In this document: in pieces, positions 44,955 through 56,889 of the stretch
Layout: each line of letters starts with the position of its first letter
Numbering within the stretch: the stretch's first letter is position 1
NCBI GenBank assembly: GCA_023548195.1
Contig: JAJHZJ010000532.1
Coordinates: 2,429,725-2,493,724, forward strand
DNA length: 64,000 nt
Direction: 5' to 3'
Source of the DNA: Bettongia penicillata ogilbyi
Lineage: Eukaryota; Chordata; Mammalia; Diprotodontia; Potoroidae
The notes under the pieces: model-generated
Database searches by the model: none
Seen by the model: only the letters and a program-made list of their open reading frames with translations
Told to the model about the DNA's origin: nothing
Position numbers and translations under genes: made by a program

Positions 44955-45465
44955 GGGTGTTCAGGAAGGACGAGCACATCTGGTGTGAGGGCTTGCCAAG
45001 CCCTTTTCAGAGCTGCTCATCCACTTTTGGTGTCCACCTTTCCACCCATTCTCACCTGTGGCTCCAAGAAACTGTAGCATACGCTGTGGCCACACCCCGG
45101 TAAAACCTTGGCAGATGGGCTAAACCAGGTTGAGGGTAATCAACAGGCCTCAAACCTGTAAGCAAATTAAGGGCATGTGAAGACTTCCCCTGGCAGAATG
45201 GGCAGATGAGAACAATTTGTTTGAAGGCAACTGAAGCAAACGCTCTAGCTTGGTCAGACATCAAAGACGCCAAGGTCATCCACCACATCTCAGATCATCA
45301 CCTGCCATCCTCACTTTTGTCCGGCCTCTGGACTTCAACGAACCTGGATGAGACTGATGACTTCGTGTGACTCTGACTCCCCTAAGTCCAATTCACCCAT
45401 GAGTCAAGCTATCACCCTGTGATGTCATTGGCCCTCTCTGAAAACAAAGACCGAACAGCAGCAAT
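44955..45465 (+). mobile_element. Long RTE-tailed marsupial SINE
   Basis: About 500 bp with GAGCTGCTCATCCACTTTTG, GTAAAACCTTGGCAGATGGG, CAATTTGTTTGAAGGCAACT and CATCACCTGCCATCCTCAC. The 3' end is GTGATGTCATTGGCCCTCTC, then a decayed CGAAGGAC-type tail. A multi-copy marsupial SINE type as I remember it; it shares its tail with the RTE-like LINE at 18.1 kb. Confidence 0.7.
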
Positions 45466-46119
45466 CATCTGCCAGGGATTGGAGTTGTTGCTGGGACCAG
45501 ACAATTAAAAGTGCATTTTTTATCTGAAAATTCCAGGGAACCCAGCAACATGTCAGGAAGAATCTTGCATCTATGCTGTCCCAGGTGTGGAGAGAGAAAG
45601 TTTAGCTTTGATTATGAACAACTAAATGTCAGTTGAAACTAAGGTTTGTCCCTATAGATCAAGCTAAGAAGCAAGCTGTCACTCTGGGGATGAGACCCAG
45701 GCCACCATCAAACCTTGATCCTTGTTAAAAATGAGTTAAACTGGGAATAGTCCATGTCCCTCTAATCTATGGATACACACTCTGCTAAGATATTGATTTT
45801 CTAAATTGCTCTGTAGATAACTGACTTTGGGGCAGATGTGCCAGGGAGAAGTCATGGGGAAAGGTCATGATCTCAAAGCCTCAGTTTAAGAAGGAAGAAT
45901 CCCCTTTGCCCTTGAGGGTGACCACTGAACACAGGAGAGAGCCTCAGTTTTGTGTTCTGGTTGTATCACAATTGACCACATTTTGTGAATAGGGACGTGG
46001 GCAGGGCTTATAATTTTATTTGTATCTCTAGTACCTGATCTAAGATACAGTCTCTTTACAGTGTTCCCTTTCATATGGAGCACTTTGATGAAAGTCATGT
46101 GTAAGGAACAGATAGAAAT

Positions 46120-46560
46120 CTAGTTTGACCGGATTGTGGGATGTAGGAGGGAGAATAATGTCCAATGAGACTGGCAAGATAGGTTGGGATCAAGTCCTGA
46201 AAGACTTTAAAAGCTAAACAAACCCTATTGATAAATGGTCAAAGGCTATGAACAGGCTTTCAGAAGACGAAATCAAATTATTAATAGTTAAATGAAATGC
46301 TCTAAATGATTTGCCATTTTCTTCTCCAACTCATTTTATAGATGAGGAAACTGAAGAAAGAGAAAGGGAATTTGGAGTTCGTAAATTTTTAAATGTTATA
46401 AATTAATTAAAAACAGATTTAAAAAGAAAGCTAAGCAAAGGAGTTTGTATTTTATTATAGTGGTAACAGGAAGTCACCAGAGTTGAATAAATTACATTTT
46501 CAGATCTGTATTTGCTCATTTAACTGATTCTGTGACTTACACAATGGAATTCTGAAATGA
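46120..46560 (-). mobile_element. L2/CR1-like fragment interrupted by a retroinsert
   Basis: The two outer parts (about 46125-46222 and 46428-46560) read on as one old LINE: CTGAAAGACTTTAAAAGCTA, then GTTTGTATTTTATTATAGTG and AACAGGAAGTCACCAGAGTT. The middle is a separate insertion. Confidence 0.55.
46223..46427 (+). mobile_element. 205-bp chimeric L1 insert with target duplication
   Basis: Flanked by AAGCTAAACAAA (46211-46222) and AAGCTAAGCAAA (46428-46439), a 12-bp target duplication with one mismatch. Inside, L1 ORF2 sequence (TGATAAATGGTCAAAGGCTA) is followed by an antisense SINE piece (GATTTGCCATTTTCTTCTCC). A purine-rich L1-type 3' end (GGGAATTTGGAGTTCG) and an A-rich tail come last. 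Confidence 0.7.
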
Positions 46561-46777
46561 TACTTGTTTCTCTTTCCTCAGTTGGCTATATTCTAACAAT
46601 ACTTCATCCTTGTTTAGCATCTCAAATTGCTCAAAAATCTTTCTATGTTTCTCTTAATTTCAATGTTTGCATTTTACAGTTCCTGCTCATAAAAGCCTTC
46701 TTCTCAATTTAACATCCATTTTTTCTCCCAAAGGATTATCCTTGGTTTTGCACAGTAAGTTATTCTTGGCTGTAAGG

Positions 46778-46869
46778 CTTTATTTTTTACCTTGGAGAGT
46801 ATTGTATTCCAAAATGTTCTCTCTTTTCAGTAATTGCTGCTGTCTTGCATGATCCTCACTGTGCTGCCT
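46778..46869 (+). repeat. Inverted repeat 1, left arm
   Basis: About 92 bp (core TACCTTGGAGAGTATTGTAT), reverse complement of 47857-47948 at roughly 95% identity. The arms are about 1 kb apart. Confidence 0.9.
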
Positions 46870-47672
46870 AAATTCCTTCTATATGACTGCTTGTAGTACT
46901 TCTGTTCTTTGACTTGGAAGCTCTGGATTTCGACTATGAAATTTCAGAGTCTTTCAATTTGGTGTTTCTTTTGGTGATAATCAGTAGATTCTTTCTATTT
47001 TAACTTTACCCTCTGGTTCTAACAGCTCTGGACAGTTTTCTTTTATGATTAAAAAGAATATGTATATTGTATACATGTACATGTAATGGCAGTTCTATGT
47101 CTCAAAAAGATCAAAGGCAGGCAAATAGGACCCATATGTACTATATGTATGTATGTATGTATGTATGTATACACACACATATATGTTTACATTTATAAAA
47201 CTCTTTTTTGAGTAGGAAAGAATTGGAAATTGAGAAAGTACTCATCAATTGAGGAATGGCCAAACAAATTATGGTAAATGAATATGATAGAATACTATTG
47301 TGCTATAAGAAATGACAGAAGGGAGAGCAGTTCCAGACAAACCTGGGAAGACTTGAATGAGCTGATTCAGAATGAGGTAGAACCAGGAGAACAACTTATA
47401 CAATGACAACAATATTGAGACAAATTACTCTGAAGAATTTAGGTTCCTAAATTATCAGAATTCTCTGATCAACACAATGACCAAGCTCAAATGTAAATGC
47501 CTCATGAAGAAACATGCTACCCATTTACTGATAGAGAGGTGATGGACTTCAGAGTGTAGATTGAATTGAAACTTTTTTTGGAAACGGTCAACGAGAAAAT
47601 TTGCTTGTAGAAAGAGTTTTTTTTTTTTTTAATTTCTTAATTGAGAGGCAGAGTAGAAAGCAGGGAAATGGG

Positions 47673-47762
47673 AACAGAAGATTTTTCACTTGAAAAGAAA
47701 AGTGTTTTAATGTCTTTCAAAAAATTGTTCAATTTTTTAAAATGTTTTTTAATGACAAGGGT
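47673..47762 (+). repeat. Inverted repeat 2, left arm
   Basis: 90 bp starting AACAGAAGATTTTTCACTTG, reverse complement of 47950-48039 with only a few mismatches. The 187-bp spacer holds the right arm of inverted repeat 1. The pair could fold as a long hairpin. Confidence 0.9.
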
Positions 47763-47856
47763 CTTGTTTTGCTTTATTGATCCTGGCTTTCAAGGACTCT
47801 GATGATTCTTATATTTCCTGACACTTTTCCAAGTCAGTTATATTTGATAGTTGCAC

Positions 47857-47948
47857 AGGCAGCACAGTGAGGATCATGCAAGACTTAGCAGCAATTACTG
47901 AAAAGAGAGAACATCTTGGAATACAATACTCTCCAAGGTAAAAAATAA
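47857..47948 (-). repeat. Inverted repeat 1, right arm
   Basis: Partner of 46778-46869, opposite orientation. Confidence 0.9.
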
Positions 47949-47949
47949 A

Positions 47950-48039
47950 ACCCTTGTCATTAAAAAACATTTTAAAAAATTAAAAAATTTTTTGAAAAAC
48001 ATTAAAACACTTTTCTTTTCAAGTGAAAAATCTTCTGTT
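47950..48039 (-). repeat. Inverted repeat 2, right arm
   Basis: Partner of 47673-47762; it begins 1 nt after the end of the other right arm. Confidence 0.9.
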
Positions 48040-48059
48040 TTCCTCTGAGGTTCTTCCTG

Positions 48060-49160
48060 TAGAGGTGTGACTCTCATCTTCTGGGTTTACCTCTTAATCT
48101 TCTCCTACCCTAGATTATTTTTTTGTCATGCTCGGTGTTTTCTTCTGTTTATTCATATTGTAGCCGTGGTTCTTGGTTTGATACTTTGTACTTGGGCCAG
48201 TACCCCTGAGCACTCTTGGTTGGGTTGGGTATGCTTTGTTTCATCCTGGATCCTCAGTAGTCTGAATGTTGCTGGTCTCGCTCTCAGTGTCTCTACCTGT
48301 CTTCTTTGATCCATGTCAGATCTTCTCTTTCTCCTTCTCTTTGCCCAATAGTCAAGTCAGATTGACTCTGTTCTTTGCTATCTCCCTCACTGGTGCCAGT
48401 GAAATGGCAGAGATTCTGCTGAACTCAAGCATCCTGCACAGGCTTCCCCATGGAGATGCCCTGGAGCTAGGTTGTCCCTTTCACCCACTGTGGCTGCAAC
48501 GTGTACACTGTCAGACCATGTCTCCTTAAGGGTGACCTATCTAGGCCACTTTGGTCTCCTCCTGGTATTCTGACAAGCCAAGGTCAGGACCTGGCTTCAG
48601 ATACCTGATAATTTAAGCAGACCCTGACTTGTAACCTTTTGGGTCTGTGCTTTGTCTTTGTGGAAGATTCTTCTGGCTTCCCTAGTACAGCAACTCTTAC
48701 TGCTTCAGCCAGTTCGTATCTTTATTGGAAGAGTTTGTGGTGTTCTCACAGGCTCAGGCTCTCTCAACACCTCCATCACTGTGGCATGTTTATCTGCTCT
48801 CATGCTGCCTTCCCTGATGAGGTCCTTTATCTAACTACAGTAGTTTCTGGATGGCTTACTTTGCCATTGTAACCTGAGTAGGGAAGCTTACTTCAGTTTG
48901 TTTTTGGATTTCTTTATCTTTGGTCTTTGGGGTGGGGATGTCCTTTTCAGATCAATGCTAGAGTTAGCGTGTGAGAGATCCAGGCTTCTTTATGACCTTT
49001 CATTCTGCCAGTTTAACCAGAAGCCACCATCAATATCATACATGAACTTAAATATTATAGCTAAGACAGCTCAGAAGCAAACAATATCTGAAAAACCTTT
49101 GGACAGGGAACTTTTCTCAGAGGTTTTATGGAATGCTGGAGCTTATAGGATTTTAGAAAT
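48060..49160. other. Probable L1 5' UTR region, unassigned
   Basis: Pyrimidine-rich on the + strand with many short frames. Its place next to antisense ORF1 sequence suggests an antisense L1-type 5' UTR up to about 48.9 kb. I cannot match it to the 5' UTR at 14.2-14.9 kb by eye. Confidence 0.35.
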
Positions 49161-49164
49161 TAAC

Positions 49165-49562
49165 TAGTCCAAACCCATCATTTTATGGGTGAGGAAACTA
49201 AGGCCTAGGGAGTTCATAGATCTAGAGTTAGAAGAGACCTCAGAAGACAGTCAGTTCATCATCTCACTTTACAGTTAAGGAAATGGAGGCATAGGAAGCA
49301 AAGTGATTTGTCCAATATCACACAGATAAGTGAGCGTCAGAGGTGAGACTGGGGTCAAGGTGCTCTGACTCCAGAGCCAGGGCTCTTTGCACTGTAGCAT
49401 GCTACCTCCCTAAATAGCCATAGTCACAATGAACAAATATTTACTAAGCACCTACTATGTGTCATGGAAACAGAAATGGCAAATCACTGCAGTATCTTTG
49501 CTAAGAAAACCCCAAAGGGGTCACAAAGGGTTGGACATGGCTGAAACAATTCAACAACAAAA
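49165..49562. mobile_element. MIR fragments (antisense) and SINE 3' part (sense)
   Basis: 49165-49410 is antisense MIR (GGGTGAGGAAACTAAGGCCT, GTTAAGGAAATGGAGGCATA). 49463-49562 is the sense SINE 3' part (CAGAAATGGCAAATCACTGC, AAAACCCCAAAGGGGTCACA), ending in CAACAACAAAAACC. Confidence 0.82.
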
Positions 49563-49779
49563 ACCTATTCACTAAAGCAGATTCATCAGAATCACTACTT
49601 GGCAAGATTTTACAATCATTACTTTCTATTATTATAAGGACTCAAAATTTCATTAGAAATATTCTAAAACACTACTTTTCTTCATTTCACCATGGCCTTC
49701 CTTTCCATTGCTTTGAGTCTATAAGGTCTTATTATAATTTGGAAGTGATGTCTTGCTCCACATTCCAAATATCTGGATC

Positions 49780-50670
49780 TGCATTGATCTAGTATCAGAG
49801 GACTTGAGTTCAAGTCTTGACTGCCACATTCTGGGTCCCTCGGACCAAGTTAATTCAACCTGTTTGCTCAACTGTAAAATCAGGATAATGACATATGCTC
49901 TTCCTACCTAACAGAACTTTAGTGTGAGGCTTTAAAACTTTTAAAACTTTAAAACATGCACTCTTAAACGTATTTCACTGGGAGTTGTCATCATTATTAA
50001 TTAGTGGTCACAGTTCTTCAATCGTTGCTTAAAAATGGTAATGAATTCTCTTTGGACTTAGAGGTAATCAGGAACAACAGAAAAGTTTGGGTGCCTCCTT
50101 GTGAAATTAAGCAGCCATCATGCTCGCTAATCAGCATTTACATAGACTAGGGAGGCAACAGATCTAATTACCTGGGTTCAGAACCCCAAAGCTATTCATC
50201 ATCCTAGCCTAGATCCTCCTCATTGAAGGTTTAAAATGAAATTTATTTAGTTCACATTCTATTCTCAATGAAAATTGATCTCTTTTGTGTTTCATTTTTA
50301 TTCCAGATAAGTGATTGAATGACCATTGGTACTCCCAGTGTGGAAACTCCCTCCATTAATGCAGTTCAGGAAATTATTCGTCAAATTATGAACCAATGTT
50401 AATGTGGAGCAAATAGTTAATAGCTTAGATTTATAATAATAATAACTTTATGTCTATATTACATTGATTTATATTACATGAATGTTCACAAAGGTCTCTC
50501 ATATGAACCTCATAACAATCCTCTGAGGGTGGTACTATGGGTATTATTGCCATCTGCATTTTACAGATGAAGAAACAATGATTACCAGCAGTCAGTAAGC
50601 ATCAGAGATGGGATTTGAACCCAGATCTTCATGACTTCAAGCTGAGCCCCCTATAGACTGCATCATATTA
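49780..50670. mobile_element. MIR fragments flanking unassigned sequence
   Basis: 49780-49930 is sense MIR (GAGGACTTGAGTTCAAGTCT). 50430-50670 is antisense MIR (CATTTTACAGATGAAGAAAC, GATTTGAACCCAGATCTTC). The sequence between shows nothing recognised. Confidence 0.7.
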
Positions 50671-50679
50671 CCTCATTTT

Positions 50680-53080
50680 TGGTACAGACCTGTGATTTAA
50701 TACATGAAGGGAACTACTGGCAGATCAGCACCATCAATAACTTTAAGTGTTGGACAGTTGTCTGGGGCCCTGGGAAATTAACTGACTTGTCCATGGTACC
50801 AGAACTAATGTCTATCAGAAGCAGGTCTTCCCAGGGCCCCCTTTTACTGCTCAGTCAGTCCAGTGTTCTTTCCTTTGTGGTTTGCGTAGTCCATGGGAGT
50901 ACAGCCTTCCTGTTGGATAGCACCACGTTCAGGCCTATTTGGTGGCAGAACAGGTTCTTCCACATTCTAAGGAACTTAGAGAAGACAATTCCCTCTTCTG
51001 CTGAACCTTCTTGCTGTGACTTTTATATTGATGATTTACTGGGCTCTACCCACCACAAGTATTAGGTTTCCAAAGCAAAGCCATGAACTTGGGGGCTCAT
51101 GGTTCCTTTACATCAGATAAATTCATATATGCTAAGTAGTTTCAAATCTTAAAGCACTATGTATATGTAAGTTATTATTATTAGTATTTTTGGAAAGGAA
51201 AATCTGCCCCATGCTAACCAAAGAACACCTTTCATGGAGACAGAGAATTAAAGGTGAGAGGTGAGTGGCCCCCAGGAGGACCCTTCCCTCTATGACTAGA
51301 TTTTCAGCCACTTACTTATGTGTAAGTCTTATGTGTAAGACTCTCATGTGAAAGAAAAAAAGCCTTTAGCTGCAGAAATAATTCTCCAGCTTCTGCCAAG
51401 CAAACAGAGGAGGAGTAGGGTGATGCAGGAAATTCTAAGTCTATGATAGAACCAGATTGACTGCAATAAGCCAGCTTGTTTTGGACTGGTCTGCCAAATG
51501 GCACTGGGATGAAAACCAAATGAATGTCATTTTCTATGCAGAGAGCAAGCTATCGAGAAAAGACGCCATGTAGGGGACCTTTCTGGTTAGCACTGGGATC
51601 TCTGGGGAGAAGAAGAATATGGACATTTTAGTCATTTTCTTAGCATAATTCCAATTTACTTTCTAAAACAGTTGGTCAAATTCAGTTTCACCAGCCCTCA
51701 CTTGAGAGCTGTCTTTCCACAGCCTCTGCAAAACTCTTCTTAAGAGAATTACTTAACTATTTGGAGGAGATCTATTGCTTGTAGTTGAGTTGTGTTAATA
51801 TAATAAACATGATATTAACTAAATTCATTCAGATAGTGCTCTACCAGTCAGTCTATCAAAGGGATACTTTATAATGCTAAACAAAATGATAACAAATGTA
51901 TTCACAGGGACAAAAGGTCTAGAATCTCAAAGGAATACATTTTTTAAAGTCAGAATGAAGAGGGATAAAAGCATTTCTAGGCTTTGAATAATACTGTAAA
52001 GCATTTAATTATTTACTGCTAGTTTGGGGAATTTTTGAGAATTTCACAGGCCTGAAGTGCTTATTTTCCCGATACTACCTCAAGATCTATTGACAAGGAG
52101 ATACAAAAGCCTGTTATCCATGGTTGCCAGTCCTGTGGGGCAATAAGACTCTTTTCTGGGCCTAGGTGGCCACTTATCTATGAAGTTCATAATTTTTAGA
52201 GAAAAGGAGACACCTTCCCAGTTTGTTTAGGAATATGAACCCAAAATACCAAGAAGCAATTGTATCTACATAGCTATGCAGAATAATAAACAAGCATTGT
52301 GGGCACAAATATCCCAAAAGAATTCTCTTTCCCTCTGAATTGCTTGGTCATTTCCAAGAAAATGGCTTATGGACTTCTTATCAGAGAAGAGGACAAGGAA
52401 CTTTGATGAAGGGGATTCTCAAGAATCCTTTGGGATTCTATCTATGAATGTCTACCTAGACTTTGGAGAAGGAAGTGATTTATGCACAGGAGAGAAACAA
52501 ATGCAAAGACTATAATATTAGTTGAAAAAGGACGGCAATGAAACTATCCATTAAGGTGTGTAGACATGTATGTATTTTCTTTTATCTCCTTTTTTTTACA
52601 TTTTCTAACAAATGATGTCAATTTATTTATATTCACAAAGAAAAGGAATGACACAGAAAAATCCTAATGCGCAAACATATCCTTATAAACATTATGGAAA
52701 AGGTCATAGTCAATAGCCAGACAGGATGGAAGTAATTACAGCAGATAGAGTATAGCAGACCCTGCCGCACCACTAAAAAATAGCAGATGGGAAGGTTACA
52801 AAATAAAGTTTTGCCTTTCTCCGAGCTCTCATTTTGGAGCAGTCTTTCCTTGACAGTATCACCAAGTTAGGAATAGGGGCTAGACCTGAAATGTCATTGG
52901 TATGGGCATAATGGCACAAATATTAGATGGTCCACAAGAAACAAGGTTTATAGATAGTTCTGAAATGCCCCACCCTATGTCTTAGGAAGACCAGAGTTCC
53001 TTCCACCCTTGTGGGGAATAGAAAGGGGATGATAGCCAGGCAATCCCTTCCTTCCTTTCCTAGTTTCAAGAAGAGTATTG
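50680..53080. other. Unassigned intergenic sequence
   Basis: No exon recognised. A 128-codon frame at 50679-51065 has no known motif. 52620-52860 has an AATAAAG at 52802 followed by a pyrimidine-rich stretch and might be the R/U5 part of an old LTR, unproven. Confidence 0.35.
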
Positions 53081-53084
53081 GACA

Positions 53085-53275
53085 TTTTTGTCTGAATTTT
53101 TTCACAGCATGTCTTACATGGAAATGTGTTTTGCATGACTACACATGTATAACAAATGTCAAATTGCTTGCCTTCTCAATGAAGGGGATGGGGAGGGAGA
53201 GAATTTGGAGCTCAAAATTTGAAAGAAAAGAATGTTCAAGTTGTTTTTACACATAATTGGGAAAAATACAATATT
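53085..53275 (+). mobile_element. L1 3' UTR end
   Basis: TTTGCATGACTACACATGTA, CTTGCCTTCTCAATGAAGGG, GGGAGAGAATTTGGAGCTCA and ACACATAATTGGGAAAAATA, the usual order of a marsupial L1 3' end; 5' truncated. Confidence 0.8.
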
Positions 53276-54009
53276 AGATTTTTTTAAAAATAGAATTATA
53301 TTTACTTATTACAAGACTTATTGTTTTATTTACTTATAAATTACAATTATATACAAATTATATTTGCTTATTACAACAGTTGAAGTCTATGACTCTGAGT
53401 CTTTTGGGGGTTCAAAGCCTGATAAAAACTCTCATCACTCAGGGGAATAGTTCTGCCCCAAATCTGAAGTTTAACAGTTCATTTAATGACATATTCTTTA
53501 GCTTCCCTCCATAGCAGCACTTATTACACAAAAGCAATCAAAGTTATTGAGCAAATATCTTTGTCAAAGCAAGCAAGACAGTCATTAGGAAAGGCAGACA
53601 GATTAGTTTAGGTGAGAGAATACTCAAGAGTGAGGGGGCTCTTTGACTCGAGCAAGATGAAATCTCAGCTCAGTTGGGAAGCACAACTATCTCATTCTAT
53701 AAATTCACTCTTAGCAGTCTCTGAGATTTCAGCCCCCAGGAATCAAGGACATATTGAGGTGCCAGTTTTTCCCTGTGGGTCTCCTTTAGCCATTCAGAAT
53801 CAGTGCCTTTCCTTTGTTTCCTTCATCTTTCATTCTCTGTGACTCACTCTCCCAGGAGTCCCTTAGCCATTTCTTCCTACATGGTCAAAGGCATCTGTCT
53901 TTCATTGTATCCTCCCAGCCATCTTGGATTGGAGTTAGGTGGAGAATTCCCAAATGAGGAAGCTCCATTGTAGTTCTGTGCCTTCTCTACAACTCATAGT
54001 CTTAGAAAA

Positions 54010-54292
54010 TTGTCTAGAAAACTAAGGTTAAATGACTCATCTAGGATCACACAGTCAGTATGTGTCAAAGACAGGACTTGAACCCCCTGGCAGTGAGACT
54101 AGTTCGCTATCGACCATGCCACATCGCCTGAAATCTTTTTTTGGGAGGCAAGGGGAGACATGGAAGGAGGCAATCAGGGTTAAGTGACTTGCCCAGGATC
54201 ACACAACTATTAAGTATCTGAGGCCAAATTTGAACTTGGGCCCTACTGACTCCAGGGCCAATTCTTTATCCATTGCACCACCTAGCTGTTAT
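54010..54292 (-). mobile_element. MIR fragment and SINE
   Basis: 54010-54125 is antisense MIR-like. 54135-54292 is an antisense SINE (GTTAAGTGACTTGCCCAGGA) ending ATTGCACCACCTAGCTGTT. Confidence 0.82.
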
Positions 54293-54299
54293 TGAAGTC

Positions 54300-56100
54300 T
54301 TGATGAATAGAGTTGGGAGAGGTAAAACAGGGAAAAGTGCAGTAATAGCAGGTTATGTCACATTGAGTAATGTCAGAGTTTCCCATTAGGGAAGTGGAAT
54401 ACTTTTGGGTAATGGTAAGATTGCGTATGTAATCATCCCTGTGTGTGACTAAGGTACAGTCAACGTCAGCCTTGGGATTAAAGGAGGCTGAGGAATTGGT
54501 TGGTTAAGGAGTTTGAGGGATATTCAAGTTCCCAATGTAAAGGCAAGAGTTGGGGACGAAAGAAAGATGGTGAGCCAGATGATGAACTTGAGAAAGGAGG
54601 AAGAATGACTGAAGATTAGAATACCCTCGTCACAATTATTTGAATTGGGTAGAAAATATTAATTGAATGGACTTTACAGTGCAAATGGGTGCAAGCTGGG
54701 AAGCAGGTGTCAAATATCCTCTGCATTAGTGATAGAGAAATATAGACAGTGCTTTAAATGATGCTAATGAGTCAACACACATTAAACAAAAACAGTGACA
54801 ATTATGGAAATTTTCTGGAGGGTGAAAAAAGCACTTGGTAGAAGGCTGCTTTGGTCTTTGTTTCAGTAATTAAATTTTGCTGAAATGCAGTCAAGCTCTG
54901 TTGCCCAGCAAGTCATGCAGTGATGTCAGCCTTATAAGAAAGAGATGAATAATTTTAAAAACCAAGCAGACATCAAACATTTTCAAGAAAGCAAGTTTCA
55001 GGACCACAGATGCCCATTTAGCTAATTCACATCTACATCTACAACTGCATTTTCAAGTCTCATAATGAGGATACTGAGTCATTAAGAAAATAGTTTGGCA
55101 TGTTGGGTTTAACAAGGTCAGGGAGCGCACAATGTGTTTTATAAAGAATTCTATTCAGTATTTCAATGTTGAAAGCTTTGTTTACTCACAAAACCGTCTT
55201 CCTTGGAGGATCTCTGAAGGTGAAAAACAAGATTTTACACTATGAGTAAAGTTCCCCTGAGATTTATTTATCAGTTTTCTTCCTAAGATGAAGTATGTGT
55301 CTAATCATCTATGTGCCTGGTTAACTCCACAATCTATGAGCAATCAGTGTGCCACAATGCCTGAAGGTCTACCATTCATTCATCAGTCACCAGTCAGCAA
55401 GCTTTTCTTAAGTGTATACTATCTTTTAAACTGTTTCCCTTTGTAAAAGCTAATATGTTTTAAGGGGCCCAAACTAGTTGAGTCTGTGCTTACCTTTCTT
55501 TGTACTTCAAGGGTGGGTTCTTAGCATGAGCAAGTAACAATGAATGACTTCATCCCATTAGGCCAACTTCCCTTCTGCCTTGAAATTAACATACCTCATG
55601 GTTTGTTTTTTCAAAAGTTCTTCTAATTTTGCTGCCCTTTAAGGAATAGGAAAACATGGCCTAGCCTTATATACTGTTCCTCTCTTTTAGTGTTAGCCTT
55701 AAGTTCAGGAGGAAGACAAGATACCCTCCCCACCACTACCACTACATTATAAAGATGTTATATGGCTCCAGCATTTCTCAAAAATTAAACACTGAAAAAC
55801 TCAAATTCAGAAATAGATTTTGGGGCAGTGGGGGCACTTAACCCAACTCTGTTGTAATGAGAATTTACCATTGAATAAACAAAAGATTTGTGACAAAATA
55901 CAACTTGAGAATTAGCTAAATGCTAGGGTTTGAAATTGTTTGCTTCATTGTTCAAACAACTGCCTGAATGGGAACCCAGCCAGTTGCGTAACTCAACTCA
56001 TCCTCTCCTCCCTCTCCGTCTCCCTCTTCTCCTCTCCGAAGGAAGGTGAATTTTGATGGCCAGAAGATGCCTACTTAACTTGGGGTTTACTGGCTAAATT
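54300..56100. other. Apparently repeat-poor intergenic stretch
   Basis: No gene, and after 54.7 kb no repeat I can recognise. 54740-55260 keeps a unique-looking, moderately AT-rich composition and is a candidate for conserved non-coding sequence, untested. Confidence 0.35.
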
Positions 56101-56103
56101 CCT

Positions 56104-56202
56104 TCCTCCCTTCCATCTTCCTTCCTTCCTTCTTTCATTCATTCTCTCTTTCTTTTTCTTTCTTTCCTTCTTTCTTTCTTTTTCTTTCTTTCTTCCTTCC
56201 TT
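56104..56202. repeat. (CTTT/CCTT)n polypyrimidine tract
   Basis: About 100 bp of almost pure pyrimidine on the + strand. The Lys/Glu-rich minus-strand frame is an artefact. Confidence 0.95.
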
Positions 56203-56454
56203 GTACCACAATAGATCCCTGTCCAAGCTCCACATAATGGCTATATTTGGGCCATCCTTACTCAGAGTGAGTGTCAATAGTAACTGTTTCTCTTTTATCC
56301 AGCAACCCTGAGGGTCTTCCCCTCCCTGTATGATTTTTTTTAATTAAAGGTGCCATCACTTGTGTCAATTCTTGAAGAGCCCTATTCATTGAATAGGTGT
56401 ATCTCACTCAAAGTGAGAACCTGAAAAGACCTTAGCCTAAAAAGGTCATGGGTC

Positions 56455-56660
56455 TCCCATTGCATAATGGGCCATCTCCAGTCCTCCTGATCTATATGTG
56501 GTCACTGGACCCAGATGGCTCAGGAGAAGGAAGTGAGGCTGGTGATGTTGCACAGCCCTCCCTCACTCAAATCAAAGTCAACTACAAGTCATATCATCAT
56601 CTCCCTGATGTCATGGTCCTCTTCAAAAATGAAGGACAAACACAATACAACACAAGATAA
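56455..56660 (+). mobile_element. 3' half of an RTE-tailed SINE
   Basis: GGGCCATCTCCAGTCCTCCT, GTCACTGGACCCAGATGG, CACAGCCCTCCCTCACTC, and the tail TGGTCCTCTTCAAAAATGAA with a CA-rich end. Confidence 0.88.
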
Positions 56661-56699
56661 TTATACCTCAATAAAACTTAATGTGGACAATAAATATAT

Positions 56700-56880
56700 A
56701 CATATATTATTCATTTCATATATGCATCTATACATATATGCACATGTAATGACACATGTGTCTTTATGTGATTTGTTTCCTAATTCTGCTTACTTTGCTT
56801 ATTTTACTTTGCATCAATTCATATAAGTCTTCCAAGCTTCCCTATTTTCTTCATATTCATTCACCATTTCTTTAGGCAGT
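56700..56880 (-). mobile_element. L1 fragment
   Basis: TTGCATCAATTCATATAAGT and TCATATTCATTCACCATTTC, an eroded antisense L1 block as at 21560-21650. Confidence 0.55.
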
Positions 56881-56889
56881 GTACTTTTC

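Larger units (their letters stand above)
46570..48050. mobile_element. Rearranged, partly inverted L1 cluster
   Basis: 46570-47050 is L1 ORF1-type sequence in antisense (minus-strand GAAACACCAAATTGAAAGAC). 47085-47640 is L1 ORF2 end and 3' UTR in sense (GAATTGGAAATTGAGAAAGT, GAATACTATTGTGCTATAAG), with a TATG microsatellite at about 47145-47175. 47760-47948 is again antisense ORF1. Opposed parts within one insertion are typical of twin priming. Two internal inverted repeats are listed separately. Confidence 0.75.

Noticed and set aside
50679..51065. 128-codon frame
   Set aside because: No recognisable domain, no splice partner, AT-rich repeat-bearing surroundings; fits chance expectation.
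52620..52900. Possible solo LTR (AATAAAG followed by a pyrimidine-rich stretch)
   Set aside because: I could not find TG...CA ends, a target duplication or a second copy in the window.
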